The translations under genes and the position numbers were made by a program. The notes under the pieces were generated by a model. It made no database searches. It worked only from the letters and a program-made list of their open reading frames with translations, and was not told where the DNA came from. This document shows, in pieces, positions 1 to 6,681 of a DNA stretch of 11,480 bases; the stretch's first letter is position 1, and every line of letters starts with the position of its first letter. The stretch is from the NCBI GenBank assembly GCA_021160245.1, contig JAGHCW010000128.1, positions 1-11,480 on the forward strand, given 5' to 3'. The stretch is from a bacterium. GTDB taxonomy: Bacteria > B130-G9.

Positions 1-419
1 GTCGGGCGGATGAGTTCGAGTATGACGAGAACGGCAATCGGACTGAGTGGTCGAGCGATTCGGCGCCGACGACGACATACACATACAACGAGGCGGATCA
101 GTTGACGCAATCGACTGAGGGGACGGTTGGGACGAGCTATTCGCACGATGACAACGGTAACATGGTCTCGGAGACGACAAGCGGCGTGACGAGAACCTAC
201 AATTACGACGCATTCAATCGCATGACGTCCGTTACGCAGGGCCGGACGACCGTCCAATCGATGACCTACGGGTGCCCACGGCACACGGGAGGATTATTGG
301 CTCTGAGGCGCAAGTGGCCGGCTCGCACGTTTCCGAGCTCGCCTCAACATGCCGAAGCGCAGCCTCGGCGCATTTACCGGGAGCGGAGGCTCTCCGCTTC
401 TACGACGGCGACGACGTGA
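1..419 (+). pseudogene. RHS/YD-repeat protein, upstream fragment, frame broken by insertion
   Basis: Reading from base 3, the frame is open from the left edge and gives a run of YD repeats, for example EFEYDENGNRT, TYTYNEADQLT, YSHDDNGNMVSET and TYNYDAFNRMTSV. These are typical of RHS proteins, whose repeats build a large shell around a C-terminal cargo. Homology stops at the Tyr codon 267-269. After it the frame reads into unrelated sequence and hits a stop at 417-419, while RHS homology resumes at 398-404 in another frame (entry 272-1393). The fragment and that entry are best seen as one gene split by the inserted segment 271-404. The start lies upstream of the window. A sequencing or assembly error is the alternative, but the extra DNA is over 100 bp, not a one-base slip. 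Confidence 0.8.
271..404. mobile_element. hairpin-rich insertion (REP/MITE-like) inside the RHS gene, with 5-bp flanking repeat
   Basis: About 129 bp of non-RHS sequence is bounded by the direct repeat CTACG (266-270 and 400-404). Deleting 271-404 joins the two RHS parts in one frame and reads SMTYDGDDVIKEY, a sensible YD-repeat junction. The segment is packed with palindromes: GTGCC/GGCAC (272-276 with 280-284), TGAGGCG/CGCCTCA (304-310 with 340-346) enclosing GCTCG/CGAGC (321-325 with 334-338), GCCGA/TCGGC (351-355 with 365-369) and AGCGGAG/CTCCGCT (382-388 with 392-398). It encodes no transposase, so it would have to be mobilised in trans. That it is a known dispersed element is inference. 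Confidence 0.6.
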
Positions 420-1393
420 TTAAGGAGTATAGCTCGGGCTGGTCAACGGTGAATAAGGAATACACGCACGGCCCCTGGGTTGACGAACCCCTCTCCATGA
501 CCGACAACACAACCGACCCAAATACCACGCACTACCTCATGAAAGACCGCCTCGGCTCCGTCATCAACATCCTCGACGCCAACGAAAACGTGAAAACCAC
601 ATATTCGTATGACGCGTTCGGCACACCCACCGCCACCTATCACTCAAGCCAAATAGATTGCATGTACCGCTTCACAGGCCGAGTCTTCGACGGCGCAATG
701 GGCAAATACTTCTACCGCGCCCGCTACTACAATCAATCCCTCGGCAGATTCTTCTCCCGCGACCCGATCATATCCCTCGGCTCATTGTATCGTTACTGCA
801 ACAACAGCCCGGAGAACTTCACTGACCCATCGGGAATGGTGCTTACAGAGCAGTCATCCCTCAGCGTTTCATCTCCGTTTGCGATGTATGCCCCGGGATA
901 TTGTGGACCGATGCTGCCTTGTGCCGGAGATGAGGATGGGGAGGATGCAGAGGAGGATAAGACGCCGTGGTGGAAAAGAGCCTGGAATAAAATAACTGGA
1001 AACGATTCAGATAAGGAAGGGAAAACGCATAAAGGCTCAAAGGACGATGGCGTATGGTGGGCTATTTACTGGTATTTTTGCGGTGATAGCTCCGAAACTG
1101 CAACACCGCTATGCGCCTATGATAATGGAGATGGAACGTACTCAACATTGTACTCTGATGGACATGTGGAAGACTACGATTCCTCAGATGGACCGCTTGC
1201 AGTGATCAAAGTGGGCGGCGATTGGTGGGACAAGGGGGATGTTTCCGGTACCATAGAGAATGGCAAGGTCTATGGTGGCTCGGTTGGCTTGGTTGGAGGT
1301 CACAGTGCATGGGAAGATAAGGTGGGCCCGTACGCGGGTCTGTTGGGCTTGAAGATGGGTGCAAAAATCTACGAGAAAGGTATTCCTTGGTGA
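272..1393 (+). CDS. RHS repeat-associated core domain protein with variable C-terminal tail
   Basis: This is the 3' half of the interrupted RHS gene. As an independent ORF it would start at GTG 272, but residues 1-42 are translated insertion sequence; genuine RHS homology begins at FYDGDDVIKEY (398 on). The conserved RHS core follows: a KDRLGSVINILD segment, YSYDAFGTPTA, RFTGRVFDGAMGKYFYRARY, LGRFFSRDPI, then YRYCNNSPENFTDPSGM ending near base 840. In RHS proteins that DPSG motif marks the border between shell and cargo. The tail after it (about 185 residues) is acidic then Trp- and Gly-rich (WWKRAWNKITGN, GGDWWDKGD) and matches no toxin fold I recognise. Such tails are often toxins in polymorphic toxin systems; that role is only inferred here. 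With the 5' frame broken, the full-length protein is probably not made. Confidence 0.8.
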   Translation: MPTAHGRIIGSEAQVAGSHVSELASTCRSAASAHLPGAEALRFYDGDDVIKEYSSGWSTVNKEYTHGPWVDEPLSMTDNTTDPNTTHYLMKDRLGSVINILDANENVKTTYSYDAFGTPTATYHSSQIDCMYRFTGRVFDGAMGKYFYRARYYNQSLGRFFSRDPIISLGSLYRYCNNSPENFTDPSGMVLTEQSSLSVSSPFAMYAPGYCGPMLPCAGDEDGEDAEEDKTPWWKRAWNKITGNDSDKEGKTHKGSKDDGVWWAIYWYFCGDSSETATPLCAYDNGDGTYSTLYSDGHVEDYDSSDGPLAVIKVGGDWWDKGDVSGTIENGKVYGGSVGLVGGHSAWEDKVGPYAGLLGLKMGAKIYEKGIPW

Positions 1394-1451
1394 GCTATGC
1401 TCATTATTGGCAGAACCAGTATGCAGAGGCATAAGATAGGAGGCAATTCTG

Positions 1452-2735
1452 ATGAAATTGAACCTGAGATTTAGGAATCTGGCGAAATCCACGCGAATAA
1501 AGGCGCTGACTATTGGCATTGTACTGATTGGTGCTTTGGGTCTGGTGCTGGGAGCCTCCGATCTTTTGACCGAATTGAAATCAGCGATCGGGCGGATGAT
1601 TCTCCAGCGAATGTTCGTGGAGTCGGCAACTGACCTGCACATTGTTCAAGGGTCGCGGACGGTTCTATTCACAACATGGCAGGAATTGCACGGAGTTCGG
1701 ATCGAAGAGAACGGTGGCCTCAAAGAATTCGCAATTAAGATGTTCGGAAAACCGATGTTCATGCCGATGTTATTTCCCAAGTCTTATATTGGGGGTTCGA
1801 AGGCAGGCGTGCCGATGCTAATGCACACGCACACTGATCGACCTTCATCGGGGCATGAAGGCCGATATGCCATGCCGGAGGATGTATGGTTGTGGTGGTT
1901 TGACATAACGACAAATGAGTTGCGACCTCTTCTTGAGGGGGATGGAAATCTAGTCTTCCCATTCGCTTTCAATCTGCTAAATGGACAATTCCCCATTTAT
2001 AGGTGGTATACGCCGGAGACCTATGCCGACGGTATTACCACTATCCCAATACTGGTTTCCGTCGATAACAGCTCATGGACAGAGATACCATCTTTCTGGA
2101 AGTCGCCCGAAATAGGCAGAGGCATGATCCAACTCGGTGAGGGCAGCTATGTCACCCTTGAAATTGATAATTCGGGAGAATCACTCTATCTCTCTCATGA
2201 CGGTGTGGAGGTGATCTCTTACGTAACGGAACTCATTGGAGTTACGCCAAATACAAGGTGGGTGTTCTTCACGCGGGCGAGCGGAATAGATGAATCGCGG
2301 AGTCAATCCTTATGGGTTTATGATGTCGAGTTAAGAGAACCAGGAATGATCCTCGAGAAGTTCGCAGGCGAGGAATTCAGGGTCACGCAAGACTCTAAGT
2401 CCTTTGGATTTCTTGTGACGCATCCCTACGATGACTCCAGGTTTTGGGGAGGGTGGCACCATGCAAGGAAGATAGTGGCAGTTTATCTCTACGACCTTGA
2501 AGGCCATCTTCTCGAGCACATTGATCTCGAAAATGCAGACAGAGGAGCCATATTAGGATCGATGTATGATTGGGATCCCTCAACGCGGATTATCGCATAT
2601 CATCACCCACCTCACATCTTTGTTCGTTCGCTAAATGGAGACCTTATAGGGAAGATCGAAGTCGAAGATGAGAAGGAAAGTGAGCGTATGGACCGAATTA
2701 TCGAGAGTAAACGGAAACAATTAGACGGTAGTTGA
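1452..2735 (+). CDS. hypothetical membrane-anchored protein, possibly beta-propeller-like
   Basis: A 427-residue protein I do not recognise. The ATG at 1452 has a strong Shine-Dalgarno AGGAGG at 1438-1443, 8 nt upstream. A basic N-terminus is followed by one hydrophobic helix (about residues 18-37, IKALTIGIVLIGALGLVLG), suggesting a single anchor with most of the protein outside the cytoplasm. The rest contains recurring short beta-like units ending in aromatic-Asp patterns (LWWFDITTNELRPLL, LWVYDVELREPG, AVYLYDLEGHLLEHI, IFVRSLNGDLIGKIE), which resemble propeller blades; this is inference. It ends in a charged helix. It starts 58 bp after the RHS tail stop, the position of an immunity gene in RHS toxin loci, but its size and single anchor are not typical of one. 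Its stop TGA (2733-2735) is in frame with the RHS fragment that follows. Confidence 0.8.
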   Translation: MKLNLRFRNLAKSTRIKALTIGIVLIGALGLVLGASDLLTELKSAIGRMILQRMFVESATDLHIVQGSRTVLFTTWQELHGVRIEENGGLKEFAIKMFGKPMFMPMLFPKSYIGGSKAGVPMLMHTHTDRPSSGHEGRYAMPEDVWLWWFDITTNELRPLLEGDGNLVFPFAFNLLNGQFPIYRWYTPETYADGITTIPILVSVDNSSWTEIPSFWKSPEIGRGMIQLGEGSYVTLEIDNSGESLYLSHDGVEVISYVTELIGVTPNTRWVFFTRASGIDESRSQSLWVYDVELREPGMILEKFAGEEFRVTQDSKSFGFLVTHPYDDSRFWGGWHHARKIVAVYLYDLEGHLLEHIDLENADRGAILGSMYDWDPSTRIIAYHHPPHIFVRSLNGDLIGKIEVEDEKESERMDRIIESKRKQLDGS

Positions 2736-3099
2736 GTTCAATGGTCTCGGCTCGTCGACGCGAACTATCGCCTCGTCGAGAAGAAGGACACGACGAACGA
2801 TCTCGCGGTCAGTTACGACTACAACTCGCGCGGGCTGCGAACGAAGATGACCGACCCGTCAAGCGGCGAGACGACTTACTCTTACGACGAGTTGAACCGC
2901 GTTATCGAGATAAACGACGCGCAGAGCGACACTTATGAGTTCGAATACGACAAGGACGGGCGTCGAACGAAGTTGACTTATGGCAACGACTCATATACGA
3001 AATACTATTACGACAACGCTGGCCGAATGGACACGATTGACAACCTGAAATCAAACGGGACGACCGTGTCGAGCATAAAATACACGTTCGACGCTTGCA
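2736..3099 (+). pseudogene. detached RHS/YD-repeat fragment
   Basis: Reading in frame from base 2736, right after the TGA of the 427-residue protein, gives NYRLVEKKDT, SYDYNSRGLRTKMTDP, TYSYDELNRVIEI, EFEYDKDGRRTKLTYGN, KYYYDNAGRMDTI and IKYTFDA, a run of clear YD repeats without core domain or start codon context. Homology ends at about 3099; the frame stays open to 3269 but with unrelated sequence. The repeats look like those expected just N-terminal of the fragment at the window's left edge, so the order of RHS modules here is permuted. It is either an orphan RHS module or debris of duplication or recombination. The next 105 bp (3100-3204) hold only a small palindrome (CCGGA 3133-3137 with TCCGG 3142-3146) and no clear terminator for either strand. 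Confidence 0.75.
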
Positions 3100-3204
3100 A
3101 TCATTTACTGCAACTACTCCCCAGCAAACTACCCGGACCCATCCGGTCCAGAAGGCCCTTGCGAGCGTTGCTCTATCCCGTCATCGCTTCAGACTATATT
3201 GCGC

Positions 3205-3546
3205 TCAGCGAATCTCCGCGTCTGGCTCGCCTGTGCAAATTCGGACGCAAGTGTCCGCGTCAATGCTGAAGACCAGCCCGTCGCCAGGCATGCCCGTGCG
3301 AGCGCTTTCGCAGATTGTCTTCATAACCTCTGCCGTCATATTATCGGAGCAGGCAATCTCAATGCGCGCATGGGGCCGGAAGTTGCCAGGCTCTCTCTGA
3401 ACGGCCTCCGGCGACTCATCCAGCCGCCAGGCGCCGAAGCCACGCCCGTCGCATATTGAGGCGCCACGCAGGCCCTCTAGGCCATGCAAGGCGTAAACAA
3501 CATCGCTGAGCATTTCCGGCTTTATGTAAGCAATGACGATTTTCAT
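3205..3546 (-). CDS. PII-like protein of a heavy-metal efflux operon (PII-NG type)
   Basis: This 113-residue protein matches the PII (GlnB/GlnK) fold along its whole length: MKIVIAYIKPEMLSDV at the start, GRGFGAW at residues 35-40, RIEIACSDN at 61-69, the B-loop-like ARTGMPGDG at 82-90, and the C-terminal VRICTGEPDAE. PII proteins are cytoplasmic trimers that sense ATP/ADP and 2-oxoglutarate. Here the T-loop lacks the uridylylated tyrosine region, and GlnB's Q39, K58, K90 and R103 align with W40, H59, L91 and C104, so classical ligand sensing is probably lost. A PII subgroup linked to metal-efflux genes (PII-NG) is described in the literature and fits this operon position. It lies 12 nt after the pump gene with a good GGGAGGA site, so it is the last gene of the operon. 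Five cysteines (32, 66, 79, 100, 104) could matter for metal response; that is speculation. Confidence 0.88.
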   Translation of the reverse strand: MKIVIAYIKPEMLSDVVYALHGLEGLRGASICDGRGFGAWRLDESPEAVQREPGNFRPHARIEIACSDNMTAEVMKTICESARTGMPGDGLVFSIDADTCVRICTGEPDAEIR

Positions 3547-3558
3547 CTTGTGTCCTCC

Positions 3559-6500
3559 CTATTTCCGAGCCTTTTCGATACGCCGTCGCTCCATTACGGA
3601 ATAGACGGCGGGAACCACAAGCAGTGTAAGCGCGGTCGATGTGGCTAGACCGAATATCACTACAGTTGCGAGCGGTCGCTGCACCTCCGCGCCAATTCCC
3701 GAGGATAGAAGCAGCGGCGTCAGTCCCAAGATGGTTGTTACGGCCGTCATGAGCACCGGACGAAGCCGCAAAAGCGCGCCCTCTTCAATCGCTTCCTCCA
3801 GTTTCTTGCCCTTTTCTACAAGCTTATTGATGTAGCTCACGAGCACCATGCCATTCTGGACGGCGATGCCAAAGAGCGCGATGAATCCGACCGAAGCCGG
3901 AACCGACAGGTATTCCCCCATGATCAGCAGTCCAATCACGCCGCCAATCAGAGCCAGCGGTATGTTAAAGACTATCATCAATGCATGGCGGAATGTGCCG
4001 AACGTCAGGTAGAGCAGAATGAACACGACGAGTACGACGATCGGCACGATGATTGCGAGGCGCGCCATCGCGCGTTGCTGGTTCTCGAACTGGCCGCCAT
4101 ATTCGACGAAGTAGCCGGGCGCCAGCTTGACCTGCTCATCGATTCGCTCTCGAATATCCGCGACGACGCCGCCGAGGTCTCGTCCTCTGACGTTGCCCTG
4201 GACTATCCAGCGTCGCTGGTTCTTCTCGCGGTTGATCTGGATCGGGCCGAGTGTTTTTTCGACAGTGGCTACTTGCGAGAGTGGGATTACCGAGCCGTCC
4301 GCTGTCTGCACAAGCAGATTCGAGATGGCATCCATATCCGTTCGATACTGCTCCTGATAGCGCAGATGAATCCCGAAGCGCCGCGTGCCTAGGTAGATAG
4401 TATCGATGACCTCGCCACCGACGGCGAGCTCGACTAGCTCCAGAACCTGGTCGACATTGATACCGAAGCGGGCACAGGCTATGCGATCAACGGACACCTG
4501 CACTTGAGGCTGTCCGTAGTTCTGCTCGACCGAGAGATCGGTAAGCCCGGGCACATGCGCGATAGCTGCGCTTATCTCATTAGCCTTCTTTCGCAGAACG
4601 CTCAGGTCCTCCCCATAGAGCTTGATGGCCAATTGCGCCTTGACGCCTGAGAGCAACTCGTCGAATGCGTTCTGGATAGGCTGTGTGAAATTGAGCTGAA
4701 CGCCAGGAAAAGAACCAAGTTCTTTTGAGAGCGACTCGACCAATCCAGCCTTGTTCTTGAACCGCTTCCATTCGCCAATGGGTTTCAACTCGATGTGAAT
4801 CTCGGCGTAGTTCACAGGATGCGGATGGCTACCGGCCTCGGGACGGCCAATCCGTGAGACGACCTCGCGCACTTCGGGGTATTTCACGATCTCTCGCTCC
4901 ATCTTGAGAATCGTCTCTGTTCCTTTCTTAAGAGACGTGGATGGGGCCATCATTATGCTGATGAAGATGCTTCCCTCCTCCAGTGTGGGGATGAACTCGG
5001 TACCCAGGAAGGGCACAAGGGCTGCCGTGACTATGAGCGCAGCCAACGCGAGTCCGATGACTTGCTTCCTTTTCCGCAATGCGTAGAGAAGCACCGGCCG
5101 ATAGGCGTCCTTGAGCCAGCGCAGAAGGACAAACTCCTTCGAGTCGCCGTGCCGCAAGAGGTAATGCGCGAGCGCCGGAGCGATAACCAGGGCTGCAATG
5201 ATCGAGCCGGCCAGTGCGAAGGCGATTGTGAACGCCATCGGGGAGAACATCTTCCCCTCGACGCCCTCGAGCATGAAAAGCGGCAGAAAGACCATGATAA
5301 TTATGGCGATGGAGAACACAACCGGGCGCGCCACCTCGCGAGCTGCCTCGAAGATGATCACGTCCTTGGGCTCACCCTTGCCTCGTCTTTCGCCCAGGTG
5401 GCGGTGAATGTTCTCAACTATCACGATGGCCCCGTCACCCAACATGCCGATTGCGATGGCAATGCCGCCCAGAGACATAAGATTGGCGCTGATCCCCTGC
5501 CATCCCATGAAAATGACCGCTGTCAGGGCGCAGAAGGGCAAGGCGGCAATCACGATGAGCGCCGTCCGCAGATTGCCGAGAAAGACTGCGAGCGTGATGA
5601 TGACCAGCAATGCCCCGATGAGCATCGCGTTCTTAACGGTATCGGTGACCTTTGCCACCAGTTCCGCCTGCTCGTAGTAGGGATGGAGCGAAACGCCAGG
5701 CGGCAGGCTCCCCTGCACTTCCTTCACCTTGGCATACAGATTCTCGATGACGTTCGAGGTGTTCTCACCATAGAGCTTTAGTACCATGCCGGACACAACC
5801 TCCCCCTCGCCGTTACGAGTCACCACGCCGCGCCGTATTTCGTCGCCGTAAGTTACTATCGCCACATCACCGATGGCTATTGGGACGCCTTTTACCGTCT
5901 TCAGCTTGATGTCCCGAATCTCGTCGAGCCCTCCGAGGAGCCCTAGTCCCCGCACTAGATACTCCTCGGCCCCGAGCAATAAGAACTGGCCGCCGACATT
6001 GCGGTTGTTGGCCCGCACGGCCTCGACAATCGTCTCGAGGTCCACGTTGTGCTTTCGCAGGGCATGGGGATCGACCCGGACCTGGTATTGGAGCACATGA
6101 CCGCCTATAGACAGGATGTCGGTTACTCCCGGAACGGTCTGCAACTGGAACTTGACTATCCAGTCATTGACCTCCCGAAGGTAAGTATCCGCAGCTTTGC
6201 CCCCTGTATCCGTGCCCGGCGCCAACGTCAGGTAGTAAAGGAATATCTGACCCAGACCGGTGGTTATGGGGCCGAGCGTCGGCGGGTCGTGCATCTCAGG
6301 GAGGTCGTTCATTGCTCCCGCCAGACGCTCGGACACCAGTTGCCGCGCGAAATAGATGTCCACCTCGTCCTCGAAATAGACATAAATCACGGCCAAGCCG
6401 AAGGCGCTCGTTGACTTGATCTGTGTGACTTTCGGCAGGCCGCTCATGGCCGCCTCTATCGGATAAGCAATTAGCCGTTCGACCTCCTCCGGGGCCATAC

Positions 6501-6663
6501 CGTGGGCCTCGGCGAAAACCGGCACCATGATGGGTGAAATGTCCGGGAAAGCATCGACAGGCATCTGACGGTACGCGTAAGTGCCATAAGCCATGATGCC
6601 CGCCAAGGCCATAAGTATAAGCAAACGTCTCCGGATACTGTATCGGATGAGATTATCAAGCAT
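3559..6663 (-). CDS. heavy-metal efflux RND transporter, CusA/CzcA family
   Basis: Inner-membrane proton-driven pump of 1034 residues, the normal length for HME-RND proteins. TM1 is near residues 13-31, a periplasmic porter/docking loop spans about 35-335, TM2-TM6 follow to about 500, TM7 is near 535-553, the second periplasmic loop runs to about 865, then TM8-TM12. TM4 carries the proton-relay acids D410 and E417 in IGMLGDGAIVIVEN. This follows the CusA pattern (GGIAIAIG before it), not the CzcA DFG pattern. In the second loop, the E. coli CusA methionine triad is mostly missing: a Met pair is present at 571-572, but the other positions read YAEIHIEL and FDELLSGVK, closer to CzcA. Substrate (divalent or monovalent metal) is therefore unresolved. 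A strong AGGAGG lies 6 nt before the ATG, 18 nt after the adaptor gene. Confidence 0.96.
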   Translation of the reverse strand: MLDNLIRYSIRRRLLILMALAGIMAYGTYAYRQMPVDAFPDISPIMVPVFAEAHGMAPEEVERLIAYPIEAAMSGLPKVTQIKSTSAFGLAVIYVYFEDEVDIYFARQLVSERLAGAMNDLPEMHDPPTLGPITTGLGQIFLYYLTLAPGTDTGGKAADTYLREVNDWIVKFQLQTVPGVTDILSIGGHVLQYQVRVDPHALRKHNVDLETIVEAVRANNRNVGGQFLLLGAEEYLVRGLGLLGGLDEIRDIKLKTVKGVPIAIGDVAIVTYGDEIRRGVVTRNGEGEVVSGMVLKLYGENTSNVIENLYAKVKEVQGSLPPGVSLHPYYEQAELVAKVTDTVKNAMLIGALLVIITLAVFLGNLRTALIVIAALPFCALTAVIFMGWQGISANLMSLGGIAIAIGMLGDGAIVIVENIHRHLGERRGKGEPKDVIIFEAAREVARPVVFSIAIIIMVFLPLFMLEGVEGKMFSPMAFTIAFALAGSIIAALVIAPALAHYLLRHGDSKEFVLLRWLKDAYRPVLLYALRKRKQVIGLALAALIVTAALVPFLGTEFIPTLEEGSIFISIMMAPSTSLKKGTETILKMEREIVKYPEVREVVSRIGRPEAGSHPHPVNYAEIHIELKPIGEWKRFKNKAGLVESLSKELGSFPGVQLNFTQPIQNAFDELLSGVKAQLAIKLYGEDLSVLRKKANEISAAIAHVPGLTDLSVEQNYGQPQVQVSVDRIACARFGINVDQVLELVELAVGGEVIDTIYLGTRRFGIHLRYQEQYRTDMDAISNLLVQTADGSVIPLSQVATVEKTLGPIQINREKNQRRWIVQGNVRGRDLGGVVADIRERIDEQVKLAPGYFVEYGGQFENQQRAMARLAIIVPIVVLVVFILLYLTFGTFRHALMIVFNIPLALIGGVIGLLIMGEYLSVPASVGFIALFGIAVQNGMVLVSYINKLVEKGKKLEEAIEEGALLRLRPVLMTAVTTILGLTPLLLSSGIGAEVQRPLATVVIFGLATSTALTLLVVPAVYSVMERRRIEKARK

Positions 6664-6681
6664 GCTGCGCCTCCTTTCTCT

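Noticed and set aside
1184-1642. 152-codon - strand ORF over the RHS tail and the start of the next gene
   Set aside because: It covers a clear stop, Shine-Dalgarno and start on the + strand, has no recognisable domain, and looks like a shadow frame.
1452-2735. Calling the 427-residue protein an immunity protein
   Set aside because: Only its position supports this; its length and single N-terminal anchor are not typical, and the tail's activity is unknown.
3100-3269. C-terminal continuation of the downstream RHS fragment
   Set aside because: YD-repeat similarity ends at about 3099; the remaining open frame runs through a gap and then antisense into the PII-like gene.
5062-5781. 239-codon + strand ORF antisense to the pump gene
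   Set aside because: The pump frame on the - strand is full length and clearly homologous; the antisense frame is a shadow without start signals.
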